A stretch of 20,829 nucleotides of DNA from an uncultured Oscillospiraceae bacterium (GCA_902478605.1 CABSLQ010000052.1:1-20829), one strand, 5' to 3'. Counted from the stretch's first letter, positions 10,411 through 18,361 are shown. Notes: generated from the letters alone by a model not told the origin. A program made the numbers and translations.

Positions 10411-12342
10411 TCACACATCCATGATGATGGGAAGAATCATCGGGCTGCGCTTGGTTTTCTGGAACAGCAGGCGGGACAGCTCATCCCGCACGCGGGTCTT
10501 CATCGTCGTCCAGTCATACGCGTGCTCGCGCAGGCATTCCTCCAGCACCGCGCGCGCCGCAACGCGCGCGTCGTCGATGAGCTTTTCCGATTCCCGCACG
10601 TACACAAAGCCGCGCGACACAATGTCCGGTCCGGCCACCACTTCGCCCATGGAGGAGTCAATGGTGGCCACCACCACGAACAGGCCGTCCTCGGCCAGAT
10701 GCTTGCGGTCGCGCAGCACGATGCTGCCCACGTCGCCGATGCCCAGACCGTCCACCAAAACGCGGCCGGCCGGCACGGTGCCCGTTACCTCCATCTTATC
10801 GGGGGTCAGCTCCACCACCTTGCCGATATCGGTGATCAGCACATTTTGGGGATCCATGCCCATCGCCTTGGCCAGATTGGCGTGCTTGTGCAGGTGCTTC
10901 TGCTCCCCGTGGACGGGGATGAAAAACTTGGGCCGGGTCAGCCCGTGGATGATCTTGAGCTCCTCCTGACAGGCGTGGCCCGACACGTGCACGTCGTACA
11001 TCTTTTCGTACACCACGTCGCAGCCGCGCTTCATCAGCTCGTTGACCACCCGGCCGACCGTTTTTTCGTTACCGGGGATCGGCGTGGCGGAAATGATGAT
11101 ATAGTCATCCGGGCCGACCTCCACCTTGCGGTGCTCCGAAAAAGCCATGCGGGTCAGCGCGGACATGGGTTCGCCCTGGCTGCCGGTGGTGATGATGATG
11201 ATCTGATCCTTGGGATAGCGGTTGATGAGATCGATGTCGATGATGAGCCCGTCCGGCACATGCAGATAGCCCAGCTCGGTCGCAATGCTCACGAAATTGA
11301 GCATACTGCGCCCCGAAACGGCCACCTTGCGCCCGTCCTTGACCGCCTCGTTCATAATCTGCTGAATACGGTGGAGGTTGGAGGAGAAGGTAGCGATGAT
11401 GATGCGCTTGTTCTCCGCCTTCTTGAACAAATTGGCAAAGCTCTCGCCCACCACCCGTTCGCTGGGCGTAAAGCCCGGCCGCTCCGCATTGGTGGAATCG
11501 GCGAGCAGGGCCAGCACCCCCTCGGTGCCGATGGCACCGAACCGGGCCAGATCGATCATCGGCCCCATGATGGGCGTGCAGTCGATCTTAAAGTCGCCCG
11601 TATGCACCACATAGCCGTTCGGCGTCTTGATGGCAAGGGCCACCGCATCGGGGATGGAATGGTTCACCGTGATAAACTCCACCGACACCGCGCCGAACTG
11701 GATAACGCTGCCCGGATCCACCACGTTCAGGCGCACCTTGCCCGACAGGCCGTGCTCCTTGAGCTTGGAATCCACCAGCGCCAGCGTCAGTTTGGTGCCG
11801 TAAAGGGGCAGATTCATCTGCTTGAGCAAATACGGCAGGCCGCCGATATGGTCTTCGTGTCCGTGGGTGATGACGATGCCCTTGATGCGGTCCTTGTTCT
11901 TTTCGATATAGGTATAATCGGGCAGCACGATATCCACGCCGAGCATCTCGTCGTCGGGGAACGCCATGCCGCAGTCAATGAGGAAGGCATCATCCCCGTA
12001 CTCAAACAGGGTGATATTCTTGCCGATTTCGTTCAGGCCGCCGAGGAAGGTCAGCCGCACCGGCAGGACATTCTCCTTCCGGGACCGGCGCGGGCGGCTC
12101 TGTTTAGCCGGCTGCCGCGCGGCTGCCGTGTTCTGGCTGGCGTGCGGCTGGGAATGCGTCCCCGCCGCCGGCGCGTTTTTCCCGGCCGGCTGCGCACTTC
12201 TGCCAGCCGCGGCGCTCCTGGCGGCCGCCGGCGCTTCCTTCGCCCGGGCGGTCTGCCGGGCCGGCGTACGCCGGGGAGCGCGGGGCTTGCCGGCCGTTTT
12301 GGCGTCCGCGGCCGGCGTTTCTTTTCTGTTGTCTGTTGTCAC
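10411..12342 (-). CDS. rnj: Ribonuclease J
   Basis: Metallo-beta-lactamase/beta-CASP ribonuclease with 5'-3' exo- and endonuclease activity, central to mRNA decay and rRNA maturation in Firmicutes. Of 643 residues the first 92 or so are a basic Ala/Pro/Arg-rich low-complexity tail. The catalytic core starts near 94 (VRLTFLGGLNEIGKN) and carries the zinc motif HGHEDH (160-165), then VNHSIPDA, HTGDFK, the ADSTNAE motif, the beta-CASP region (SGRSM, TTGSQGEP), HVSGHA and PVHGE, and an RNase J C-terminal domain. The start is GTG with GGGAGG 8 nt upstream. It appears to be the first gene of the operon leading to ftsH. Only one paralogue is present here, so J1 versus J2 is not assigned. Confidence 0.96.
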   Translation of the reverse strand: MTTDNRKETPAADAKTAGKPRAPRRTPARQTARAKEAPAAARSAAAGRSAQPAGKNAPAAGTHSQPHASQNTAAARQPAKQSRPRRSRKENVLPVRLTFLGGLNEIGKNITLFEYGDDAFLIDCGMAFPDDEMLGVDIVLPDYTYIEKNKDRIKGIVITHGHEDHIGGLPYLLKQMNLPLYGTKLTLALVDSKLKEHGLSGKVRLNVVDPGSVIQFGAVSVEFITVNHSIPDAVALAIKTPNGYVVHTGDFKIDCTPIMGPMIDLARFGAIGTEGVLALLADSTNAERPGFTPSERVVGESFANLFKKAENKRIIIATFSSNLHRIQQIMNEAVKDGRKVAVSGRSMLNFVSIATELGYLHVPDGLIIDIDLINRYPKDQIIIITTGSQGEPMSALTRMAFSEHRKVEVGPDDYIIISATPIPGNEKTVGRVVNELMKRGCDVVYEKMYDVHVSGHACQEELKIIHGLTRPKFFIPVHGEQKHLHKHANLAKAMGMDPQNVLITDIGKVVELTPDKMEVTGTVPAGRVLVDGLGIGDVGSIVLRDRKHLAEDGLFVVVATIDSSMGEVVAGPDIVSRGFVYVRESEKLIDDARVAARAVLEECLREHAYDWTTMKTRVRDELSRLLFQKTKRSPMILPIIMDV

Positions 12343-12490
12343 AAATACAGCCTCCCGTCAAAATACGGGCTGTCCGCCCGTTGCATCTGTCTGGTATCCT
12401 GTGCCGTCTTCCCTGTCCCTGCATGGCTTACGGGCGAAGCGGCCGCGCGATACCGGCGCGTTCATGTACGTTGGATGTTCCCTGCGTCGC

Positions 12491-12523
12491 ACGGGAAAAG
12501 AAGCCCCGCAGTTCTGCGGGGCT
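12491..12523 (-). terminator. Rho-independent terminator after the nucleotidyltransferase gene
   Basis: On the minus strand a 10-bp GC-rich stem (12502-12511 pairing with 12514-12523; in practice a slightly shorter stem with a wider loop) is followed by TTCTTTTCCC. It lies about 125 nt after the stop of the 777-residue gene and would separate it from the RNase J operon. Confidence 0.65.
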
Positions 12524-12532
12524 GTCCGATGG

Positions 12533-12559
12533 GGGGGAGAGCCGTCCGCGCTCTCCCCC
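12533..12559. terminator. Strong GC hairpin, possible accessory terminator
   Basis: A 10-bp perfect stem (GGGGGAGAGC with GCTCTCCCCC) and a 7-nt loop lie directly before the T-tracted hairpin in the minus-strand transcript. It has no T-run of its own, so it may be a stability or pausing element that works with the neighbouring terminator. Confidence 0.4.
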
Positions 12560-12647
12560 TCAGCATTCCGAACACATTTCCGGAGAAGCAAAAACCGTCC
12601 ATCCGGTGAAAAACGCATGGCATTCTCCACCTCTCGTCCTATCTATA

Positions 12648-14981
12648 TTACTGTTTTTGCGAAGCGATGTCAAGCGAAACCGTGCGCAGCCGCTCTTCCG
12701 CCTGCCCGCAAAGCTCCTCGGCGATCTCGGTATTGGCCGCTTCCGCCACCAGCACGAGATTTTTACCCGTCTTGCTCGGCCGTATCAGCGCCGTGCCGCC
12801 GCGCAGGTGAAGCCTGGCGCCTTCGGCAGCGGGCTGTTCCCCTTTGGTTTCCAGCCCGTGGAGGATCTTTCCCGGGTTTCCTTCACACGGGATCGTTTTG
12901 GTCATCACCGCAAATTCGGGCAGCCGGGAAAGCAGCTCGGTGAGGGTGATGTGATACTGCTTCATGCGGGCCAGGACGCGCACCGCCTGCATCAGACCGT
13001 CCCGCACCCAGGGCTGTGCCGCGGCAAGGCGGCGGGCATCGCCGTCCCGGTCATCGGCCGGGCAGGACAGATACCGCCGCACCGTCCGGCCGTAATGGGA
13101 GGCCATCTCGTCGATGACCTGCGGCGCCTCCCAGGGCAGGGCCAAATCGTTCCCGTCCTCCAGCTCCATCAGGCAGTTGATGGCCAGCACCCGCTCCGGC
13201 CACACATAGCCGGCCGCGCCGTCGTAAAGGGACAGCCGGCGTCCGCCCGCCCCCAGATGCAGGCGCAGCGCGCCGTCGGGGGAGCAGCCCAGGGTGGACA
13301 GCACCGTATCAAGCAGATGCACCGATTCGTAATCGGAGCCGCGCACCTGCGCCGCCATACCGGAAAGCCCGTCGGGTGCCATGCTGATGAGCTCCTGGCG
13401 GTACAGCTGCCGCATGCCCGTCATGTTGGTTGCCTCCCGCACGGTGTCCCAGCCGGCGCGCACAAAATCGCCGCTGGCCAGCCGGGATTCCACCGCGCGC
13501 TCCATCGAACGCGGCGCGGGCAGGCCGCCTGACGCGAGCAGCCGGATGCTGCCGTGCAGGCCGCCGCTTATATATACGCCGGTGTGGATGAGACTGAAGT
13601 CGACAAAGAAATCAAACTGCGGCTCGATGCAGGCGCCGAAATCCCAGACCAGTCCGCCGGCCGACAGAATGCCCGCGACGATCGCCATCTTCATCACGCC
13701 CGCCGCCTTATCCCCGCTGCAGCCCACGGCAACCTTTTCGCCGCGGGCCAGGCTGCCAACCGCGGCGCCCAGCCGGGCGCACAGCTCGGGGGTGAGCTCC
13801 ACGCCCGTTTCCCCGCACAGACCCGCATCGTCGAACAGACTGGGGCTCTGGTGCCCCTCGCGCATATGCTCCCGCACATGCGCATGCGCCTCCACCTGCT
13901 TCTCCGGCCAGATTTTGACGTGGGGGCTGACCGAAGCGTGTTCTCCCACCACGCTGCCCGCGCCCACGGCCGATCCTTCGAACAGGGCGGCGCCGCGCCG
14001 CACCGAGGCGCCATGACATACGAGCGCGCCGGTGAGGGCGGCCCGGTCGCCGATATATACGCCGCCGTGCAGCACGCTGCCGCGCACCTTGGCGCCGTTG
14101 CCAATGTGGCAGCCGTCGCCGATGACGGCGAAGGGACCCACCTGCGCGGCGGCGCCGATCTGCACCTGCGCGCCGATATAGGCGGGCGGAATCAGGGTAT
14201 ACTGGCCGGCCGGCGGCTTTCCGTCCGCCAGGTACAGCCCGTCCTCCGCCCGCAGGGAGGTGCGCACCTTTCCCTCCAGAATATCCCGCTGGCAGGACAG
14301 ATAGGTGCCCAGGTCCCCGATATCGCACCAATAATCCGCCGTTTCATATGCATACAACGGCATACCGTCCCGCAGCAGCTGCGGGAACAAATCCTTGGCA
14401 AAATCATAATTTTTATCCGGCGGGATAGCCTGCAGCGCTTCGGGGGACAGAATATAGATGCCCGTGTTGGCCAGATCGGTCGTCGCCTGTCCCCAGCCCG
14501 GCTTTTCCACAAAGCCGGTGATGCGCCCGTCCCGGCCGCATTCCACCAGCCCGTATTCCCGCGGATCCTCCACCCGGGTCACCACCAGCGTCACCGCCGC
14601 CTGATGGCTGCGGTGAAAGGCGCAGGCTTCGGTCAAATCGATGTCGGTGAGCGCGTCGCCGCTGATGACCAGCACATCGTCGTCGCTCTCACCCCACTGG
14701 GTATCCGCCGCCAGGCGCACGCTGCCCGCCGTGCCCAGCGGCTTATCCTCCTCCGAAAAGTACAGGCGCATGCCGCCGTATCCCTCCCCGAAATGCGCCG
14801 TAATGGCAGAGGGGATATACCGCAGCGTCACCGCCGCGTCGCAAATCCCGTGCTTTTCCAACAGGTCGAGAATATACTCCAGCACCGGCCGGCCGCAAAG
14901 CGGCGCCATCGGCTTCGGGCTGTCGCAGGTGAGAGGACGCAGCCGCGTCCCTTCGCCCCCGGCCATAATGACTGCTTTCAT
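12648..14981 (-). CDS. Sugar-phosphate nucleotidyltransferase fused to a beta-helix and a degenerate phosphomannomutase-like domain
   Basis: Likely makes an NDP-sugar (GDP-mannose or similar) for surface polysaccharide; the sugar is not determined. Of 777 residues, about 1-235 are a nucleotidyltransferase: GGEGTRLRPLT (8-18), K23, metal-binding SGD with D109, VEKP (158-161). About 245-370 hold left-handed beta-helix hexapeptide repeats. About 375-777 align by pattern with phosphoglucomutase/phosphomannomutase, but the phosphoserine loop (normally SxSHNP) and the metal loop (normally DGDGDR) cannot be found. Near 466-478 and 574-582 the sequence reads H-T-G-V-Y-I-S-G-G-L-H-G-S and L-H-L-G-A-G-G-R-R instead. 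The C-terminal half is therefore probably not a mutase and may be regulatory. The ATG has GAGAGG about 10 nt upstream. Similar fusions annotated as mannose-1-phosphate guanylyltransferases are known in Clostridia and cyanobacteria. Confidence 0.9.
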   Translation of the reverse strand: MKAVIMAGGEGTRLRPLTCDSPKPMAPLCGRPVLEYILDLLEKHGICDAAVTLRYIPSAITAHFGEGYGGMRLYFSEEDKPLGTAGSVRLAADTQWGESDDDVLVISGDALTDIDLTEACAFHRSHQAAVTLVVTRVEDPREYGLVECGRDGRITGFVEKPGWGQATTDLANTGIYILSPEALQAIPPDKNYDFAKDLFPQLLRDGMPLYAYETADYWCDIGDLGTYLSCQRDILEGKVRTSLRAEDGLYLADGKPPAGQYTLIPPAYIGAQVQIGAAAQVGPFAVIGDGCHIGNGAKVRGSVLHGGVYIGDRAALTGALVCHGASVRRGAALFEGSAVGAGSVVGEHASVSPHVKIWPEKQVEAHAHVREHMREGHQSPSLFDDAGLCGETGVELTPELCARLGAAVGSLARGEKVAVGCSGDKAAGVMKMAIVAGILSAGGLVWDFGACIEPQFDFFVDFSLIHTGVYISGGLHGSIRLLASGGLPAPRSMERAVESRLASGDFVRAGWDTVREATNMTGMRQLYRQELISMAPDGLSGMAAQVRGSDYESVHLLDTVLSTLGCSPDGALRLHLGAGGRRLSLYDGAAGYVWPERVLAINCLMELEDGNDLALPWEAPQVIDEMASHYGRTVRRYLSCPADDRDGDARRLAAAQPWVRDGLMQAVRVLARMKQYHITLTELLSRLPEFAVMTKTIPCEGNPGKILHGLETKGEQPAAEGARLHLRGGTALIRPSKTGKNLVLVAEAANTEIAEELCGQAEERLRTVSLDIASQKQ

Positions 14982-15154
14982 ACCACGATAACCTCTCTTT
15001 TTCCTGGTGTCGTCACGCAGCTAGTATTGACGGGAAAAAGATGGTTTATCAGCCCAGCGCGCAAGAAATCTCGCGCACATGCCCTGGCGGCCGCTTTTCC
15101 GTGCACGCGTAACCGAGCAAAATCCATTTGCGGCAAGGAATTCTGCGGCGGCTA

Positions 15155-15183
15155 TTGTACCGCGCGCTGTTTTTGATTATAAT
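15155..15183 (+). promoter_or_regulatory. Sigma-A promoter of rnhA
   Basis: TTGTAC (15155-15160) and a perfect TATAAT (15178-15183) are spaced by exactly 17 nt, in the 238-bp divergent gap shared with the nucleotidyltransferase gene. Transcription would start near 15190, giving a 30-nt leader before the rnhA ATG. Confidence 0.75.
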
Positions 15184-15219
15184 ACGGATAGACCTTGCGC
15201 GGCAGAAAAGGAGAATTTC

Positions 15220-15657
15220 ATGAAACATATCGACCTGTACACCGACGGCGCCTGTTCGGGCAATCCCGGTCCGGGCGGCTGGGGCGCGATTCTGCGCTTC
15301 GGCACCGTGGAAAAGGAGCTGTGCGGCGGCGACAAGCAGACCACCAACAACCGCATGGAGCTGACCGCCGTCATCGAGGGGCTTTCCGCCCTCAAGGAAC
15401 CGTGCGACGTGACGCTGACCAGCGATTCCAAATACGTCATCGACGGCATCACCAAGGGCTGGGCCCGCGCGTGGAAGCGCAACGGCTGGCGCAAGGCGGA
15501 CAAAAAGCCGGCGCTCAACGCCGATTTGTGGGACAGGCTGCTCACCCTGCTCGATATCCATCAGGTGCGCTTCGTCTGGGTGCACGGCCACCAGGGCCAT
15601 CCCGAAAACGAACGCTGCGACGCACTTGCCGTCTCCTTTTATCAGCAATGGAAATAG
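15220..15657 (+). CDS. rnhA: Ribonuclease HI
   Basis: Cytoplasmic endonuclease that cuts the RNA strand of RNA-DNA hybrids, removing R-loops and primer RNA. The 145 residues are the standard bacterial RNase HI length. All four catalytic acids of the DEDD set are visible: D9 in YTDGACSGNPGPGGW, E47 in NNRMEL, D69 in TSDSKY, D134 in ENERCD, together with the active-site loop VHGHQGHPEN (H124). The basic helix W-A-R-A-W-K-R-N-G-W-R (81-91) is the hybrid-binding handle. The ATG has AAGGAG 6 nt upstream. It is transcribed away from the preceding gene from its own promoter. A weak CGGG/CCCG hairpin with AAATTTT (15669-15686) follows the stop. Confidence 0.97.
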   Translation: MKHIDLYTDGACSGNPGPGGWGAILRFGTVEKELCGGDKQTTNNRMELTAVIEGLSALKEPCDVTLTSDSKYVIDGITKGWARAWKRNGWRKADKKPALNADLWDRLLTLLDIHQVRFVWVHGHQGHPENERCDALAVSFYQQWK

Positions 15658-15698
15658 AAGCGCGCCCACGGGCCGCCCGAAATTTTACACTTTGGATA

Positions 15699-15727
15699 TT
15701 GAAATATACACCAAAAAAGTATATATT
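15699..15727 (+). promoter_or_regulatory. Sigma-A promoter of the nifS-nifU operon with an embedded inverted repeat
   Basis: TTGAAA (15699-15704) and TATATT (15722-15727) are 17 nt apart in a short AT-rich island between GC-rich genes. An inverted repeat, ATATAC (15704-15709) and GTATAT (15719-15724) with a 9-nt spacer, covers the space between -35 and -10, as expected for a repressor operator. An Rrf2/IscR-type iron-sulfur regulator is a guess from the genes controlled; no regulator gene lies in the window. Confidence 0.6.
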
Positions 15728-15779
15728 ATAAGCACAGGGACACACTATCCTTTACTTTATATAGAGAGCAGGAATGCGT

Positions 15780-16970
15780 ATGCCATCCACACGATTCATT
15801 TACGCGGACAATGCCGCGACCACCCGCCTGCATCCGCAGGCGCTGGAGGCCATGATGCCCTATCTCACCGAGCAGTACGGCAATCCGTCCTCGCTGTACA
15901 GCTTCGGGCAGCAGGCGCGGGAGGCGGTGGACGCCGCCCGGACGACGGTGGCCGACTGTCTGCACTGCCGTCCCGATGAAGTGTTCTTTACCTCCGGCGG
16001 CAGCGAAGCGGACAACTGGGCGATCAAAATGGCGGCGGAAAATCTCGCCGCCAAGGGCAAAAAGCACATCATCTCCACCGCCTTTGAGCATCATGCCGTG
16101 CTGCACACGCTGGAGGCGCTGAAAAAGCGCGGCTTCGATATCACCCTGCTGCCCGTGTACGACAACGGTGTGGTGCGCGTGGAGGACGTGAAGGCGGCCA
16201 TCCGCCCCGACACCGCCCTGGTGTCGGTCATGTTCGCCAACAACGAGATCGGCACGCTGCAGCCCATCGCCGAAATCGGCGCCCTGTGCCGGGAGGCCGG
16301 CGTGCTGTTCCACACCGACGCGGTGCAGGCGGTCGGTCACGTGCCGGTGGATTTCGCCGGCATGCACATCGACATGCTCAGCCTGTCCGCCCACAAGTTC
16401 CACGGGCCCAAAGGGGTGGGCGCGCTCCTCGTGCGCAAGGGGGTGCGCTTCGGCAACCTCATCGACGGCGGCGCGCAGGAAAAGGGCCGCCGCGCAGGCA
16501 CCGAGAACACGGCGGGCGTGGTCGGCATGGCGGCGGCACTGCGGCTGGCCTGCGCCGAAATGGAAGCGCACGCGCAGCATCTTATCCCCAAGCGTGACCG
16601 GCTCATCGCCGGCCTGCTCGGTGCGCTGCCCCGCTGCCGTCTGAACGGCGATCCGGTGCAGCGGCTGCCCGGCAACGTCAACATCAGCTTTGAGGGCATC
16701 GAGGGCGAAAGCCTGCTGCTCATGCTGGATATGAAGGGGATCTGCGCCTCCTCCGGTTCCGCCTGCACCTCCGGCTCGCTCGACCCGAGCCATGTGCTGC
16801 TGGCCATCGGCCTGCCCCATGCGGTGGCGCACGGCTCGCTGCGCCTGACGCTCGGGGAGGATATCACCGACGAGGACGTGGACTATCTGCTCGAAGCGGT
16901 GCCCGCCGTGGTCACCTATCTGCGCAACATGTCCCCCCTGTGGGAAACCATCGTGAAAGAAAACGCATAA
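15780..16970 (+). CDS. nifS: Cysteine desulfurase, NifS/IscS family
   Basis: PLP enzyme that takes sulfur from cysteine, leaving alanine, and holds it as a persulfide for delivery to the scaffold protein encoded next. The 396 residues contain YADNAATT (8-15), TSGGSEADNWAI (71-82), the PLP-facing D180 in HTDAVQ, the Schiff-base lysine K206 in SLSAHKFHGPKG, RAGTEN (238-243) and the catalytic cysteine C329 in SSGSACTSGSLDPSHV. I preferred the second ATG, since AGGA lies 6 nt before it and directly abuts the ATG two codons upstream. The gene is 21 nt from nifU, a clear two-gene operon for iron-sulfur clusters. No nitrogenase genes are visible, so the role is housekeeping assembly; iscS would be an equally fair name. 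Confidence 0.95.
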   Translation: MPSTRFIYADNAATTRLHPQALEAMMPYLTEQYGNPSSLYSFGQQAREAVDAARTTVADCLHCRPDEVFFTSGGSEADNWAIKMAAENLAAKGKKHIISTAFEHHAVLHTLEALKKRGFDITLLPVYDNGVVRVEDVKAAIRPDTALVSVMFANNEIGTLQPIAEIGALCREAGVLFHTDAVQAVGHVPVDFAGMHIDMLSLSAHKFHGPKGVGALLVRKGVRFGNLIDGGAQEKGRRAGTENTAGVVGMAAALRLACAEMEAHAQHLIPKRDRLIAGLLGALPRCRLNGDPVQRLPGNVNISFEGIEGESLLLMLDMKGICASSGSACTSGSLDPSHVLLAIGLPHAVAHGSLRLTLGEDITDEDVDYLLEAVPAVVTYLRNMSPLWETIVKENA

Positions 16971-16991
16971 TATAAGAAAGGAAGACTCCAA

Positions 16992-17432
16992 ATGGCAGCA
17001 TTTTACAGTGAAAAAGTGATGGACCATTTCGCCAATCCCCGCAATGTGGGCGAGTTGGAGGATGCCAACGGCATCGGCGAAATCGGCAACGCCAAATGCG
17101 GCGATATCATGAAGATGTATATCAAAGTGGAAAACGGCATCATCGCCGATGTGAAATTCAAAACCTTCGGCTGCGGTTCCGCCATTGCGACGAGCTCCAT
17201 GGCCACCGAAATGATCAAGGGCAAAACCATCGAGGAGGCGCTCACCCTTTCCAACAAGGCGGTGGTCGAGGCGCTGGACGGTCTGCCGGCCCATAAGATC
17301 CACTGCTCCGTTCTGGCGGAACAGTCCATCAAGGCCGCCATTGCGGATTATTACCGGCGGCAGGGCATCGACCCCACCCCCATCGTCGGCAAGCTGCCCG
17401 ACCCGGAAGAAATCGAAGCCTGTCATGTATAA
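16992..17432 (+). CDS. nifU: Iron-sulfur cluster scaffold protein, NifU/IscU-like
   Basis: Scaffold on which an iron-sulfur cluster is built from sulfur supplied by the adjacent desulfurase and then passed to target proteins. The 146 residues correspond to the N-terminal IscU-like domain of NifU only; there is no central ferredoxin or C-terminal Nfu domain. The three cluster-binding cysteines are C36 in NAKCGD (with D38), C60 in FGCGSA, and C104 in IHCSVLAE. The start FYSEKVMDHFANPRNVG is typical of the family, and the C-terminal extension after 125 is common in Clostridia. The ATG has AAAGGAAG about 7 nt upstream. The gene ends the operon, 7 nt before a strong terminator; the often-linked tRNA thiouridylase mnmA is absent here. 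Confidence 0.96.
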   Translation: MAAFYSEKVMDHFANPRNVGELEDANGIGEIGNAKCGDIMKMYIKVENGIIADVKFKTFGCGSAIATSSMATEMIKGKTIEEALTLSNKAVVEALDGLPAHKIHCSVLAEQSIKAAIADYYRRQGIDPTPIVGKLPDPEEIEACHV

Positions 17433-17439
17433 AGTCCGC

Positions 17440-17477
17440 ATCACCGGCCGCAGACAGAGGCGGCCGGTGATTTTTTA
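17440..17477 (+). terminator. Rho-independent terminator of the nifS-nifU operon
   Basis: A perfect 12-bp stem (17440-17451 pairing with 17460-17471) and an 8-nt loop are followed directly by a T-run on the plus strand. The hairpin also lies just downstream of the convergent oxidoreductase gene and may act from both sides, although the T-run exists only on the plus strand. Confidence 0.9.
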
Positions 17478-18029
17478 TTCCCGGGAGGAACGGCGCTCGT
17501 ACACCAAATCGACCATCCCGTCGAAGCACTGCGTCGACAGCAACCGCAGATCAAGTCGGGGCGCTCCCTGTTCAAACAGCCGGATCCCCTTGCCGAGCAG
17601 CGTGGGAATCACCGTGATATGATAGCGATCGATGGTGTTGTCCCGGATCAGCGCCTGGGCGAGATTCGCCCCGCCGCAGATCCAGATGACGCCGCCCTTC
17701 CGCTGCAGCCTGCGCACAAACGCGGCGGGGTCCTCCCGGACAAAGGTGACCCCTTCGGCCGGCGGCAGCTTCCGGTGAGTAAAAACATAGCACGGCTTTC
17801 CCTCATAAGCCCAGGCGCCGGGCGACAGCTCGGTGACAATCTGCCGGTAGGTCGTATACCCCATGATCACCGTGTCGACCTGCCGGTAAAACGCCGGATA
17901 GCTGCCCTGCGTCTTCAGACCAGGCGTTTGCCCCCGCAGCCAGTCGACCCCGCCATCGCTGTCCGCGATATAGCCGTCCAGGCTCATGGCGATGTACAGA
18001 ACCACCTTTCCCGTTGCTTTGTCGATCAT
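17475..18029 (-). CDS. Dihydrofolate reductase family protein (RibD C-terminal-like)
   Basis: Probable NAD(P)H-dependent reductase with the dihydrofolate-reductase fold; the substrate is unknown. The 184 residues show YIAMSLDGYIA (12-22), D29-W30, the MGYTTY motif (56-61), the cofactor-binding ICGGANLA (117-124) and PTLLGKGIRLF (142-152). This pattern fits the YyaP/YwjB group of small RibD-C proteins, not the folate-pathway enzyme FolA, which is rarely annotated from such motifs. I chose the ATG preceded by GGGGG at about 8 nt; starts further upstream (ATG 18110, TTG 18116) lack a binding site. It converges on nifU and shares the terminator hairpin. These genes are often acquired and dispensable, which suits this more accessory part of the window. 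Confidence 0.88.
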   Translation of the reverse strand: MIDKATGKVVLYIAMSLDGYIADSDGGVDWLRGQTPGLKTQGSYPAFYRQVDTVIMGYTTYRQIVTELSPGAWAYEGKPCYVFTHRKLPPAEGVTFVREDPAAFVRRLQRKGGVIWICGGANLAQALIRDNTIDRYHITVIPTLLGKGIRLFEQGAPRLDLRLLSTQCFDGMVDLVYERRSSRE

Positions 18030-18112
18030 ATGGTTTTCCCCCTGTTTTTCAGCACGCTCTGCTTTCGGCAATAGCCTGTGCCGCTGGATAAAATGTATGC
18101 TGTCCCCCATCG

Positions 18113-18325
18113 TCAAAGCTGCCTGCTCCTGACCGCCCTTCCCGTATACCCATGGGACTCCATTTCAAACAAAACGAGCCCGTACTGCTGGCATACGCCC
18201 TGCTGTACACGATGGCGGCCCGCCCAGGTCACAAACGCCGGTGGCCAGCCTTCTCTCGGTTCCGCGATGGTGTTGTATTCGACGGGCATGCCCATCGCCG
18301 TGCTTTTTCCGGTCCGCTGTGTCAT
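18113..18325 (-). CDS. Possible small hypothetical protein (60-70 residues)
   Basis: I do not recognise a family. The frame encodes up to 70 residues; the stretch V-E-Y-N-T-I-A-E-P then G-W-P-P-A-F-V-T-W and L-V-L-F-E-M-E-S-H-G-Y-T is rich in aromatic and balanced residues and uses mostly G or C in third codon positions, as real genes here do. There is no clear ribosome binding site: the first ATG has none and the ATG ten codons in has only a weak GGAAAA. It ends 84 nt before the oxidoreductase start and could be its upstream partner, the tail of a decayed gene, or chance. Confidence 0.4.
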   Translation of the reverse strand: MTQRTGKSTAMGMPVEYNTIAEPREGWPPAFVTWAGRHRVQQGVCQQYGLVLFEMESHGYTGRAVRSRQL

Positions 18326-18361
18326 CCGGACGGGAAAGCCAAATCCGCCGTTAAACGCCGA

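Larger units (their letters stand above)
12343..12647. other. 305-bp gap: leader of the RNase J gene and terminators of the upstream gene
   Basis: Holds the RNase J ribosome binding site, a small hairpin followed by ATTTTG (ACGGGC/GCCCGT, near 12364-12381), and the two strong hairpins listed separately. I saw no convincing sigma-A promoter on the minus strand, although one is expected if the hairpins end the upstream transcript. A 90-codon minus-strand frame spans this gap but runs through both hairpins and was not accepted as a gene. Confidence 0.5.

Noticed and set aside
10384..12609. A 741-codon plus-strand frame opposite the RNase J gene
   Set aside because: It is the shadow of a GC-rich gene: antisense stops are rare there. 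The product is rich in His, Gln, Arg and Asp with no domain, and RNase J on the other strand is certain.
12358..12630. A 90-codon minus-strand frame in the gap upstream of the RNase J gene
   Set aside because: It runs through two strong terminator-type hairpins, and its residues in the middle simply translate those hairpins.
14982..15060. A minus-strand promoter for the nucleotidyltransferase gene
   Set aside because: An AATACT block (near 15014-15019) could be a -10, but no acceptable -35 lies 16-18 nt upstream, so I did not list it.
15726..17444. A 572-codon minus-strand frame opposite nifS and nifU
   Set aside because: It covers two complete, motif-verified plus-strand genes and their ribosome binding sites; composition is typical of an antisense shadow.
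17440..17471. An attachment site or mobile-element end at the nifU/oxidoreductase junction
   Set aside because: The inverted repeat is fully explained as a Rho-independent terminator, and no integrase, transposase or direct repeat is near.
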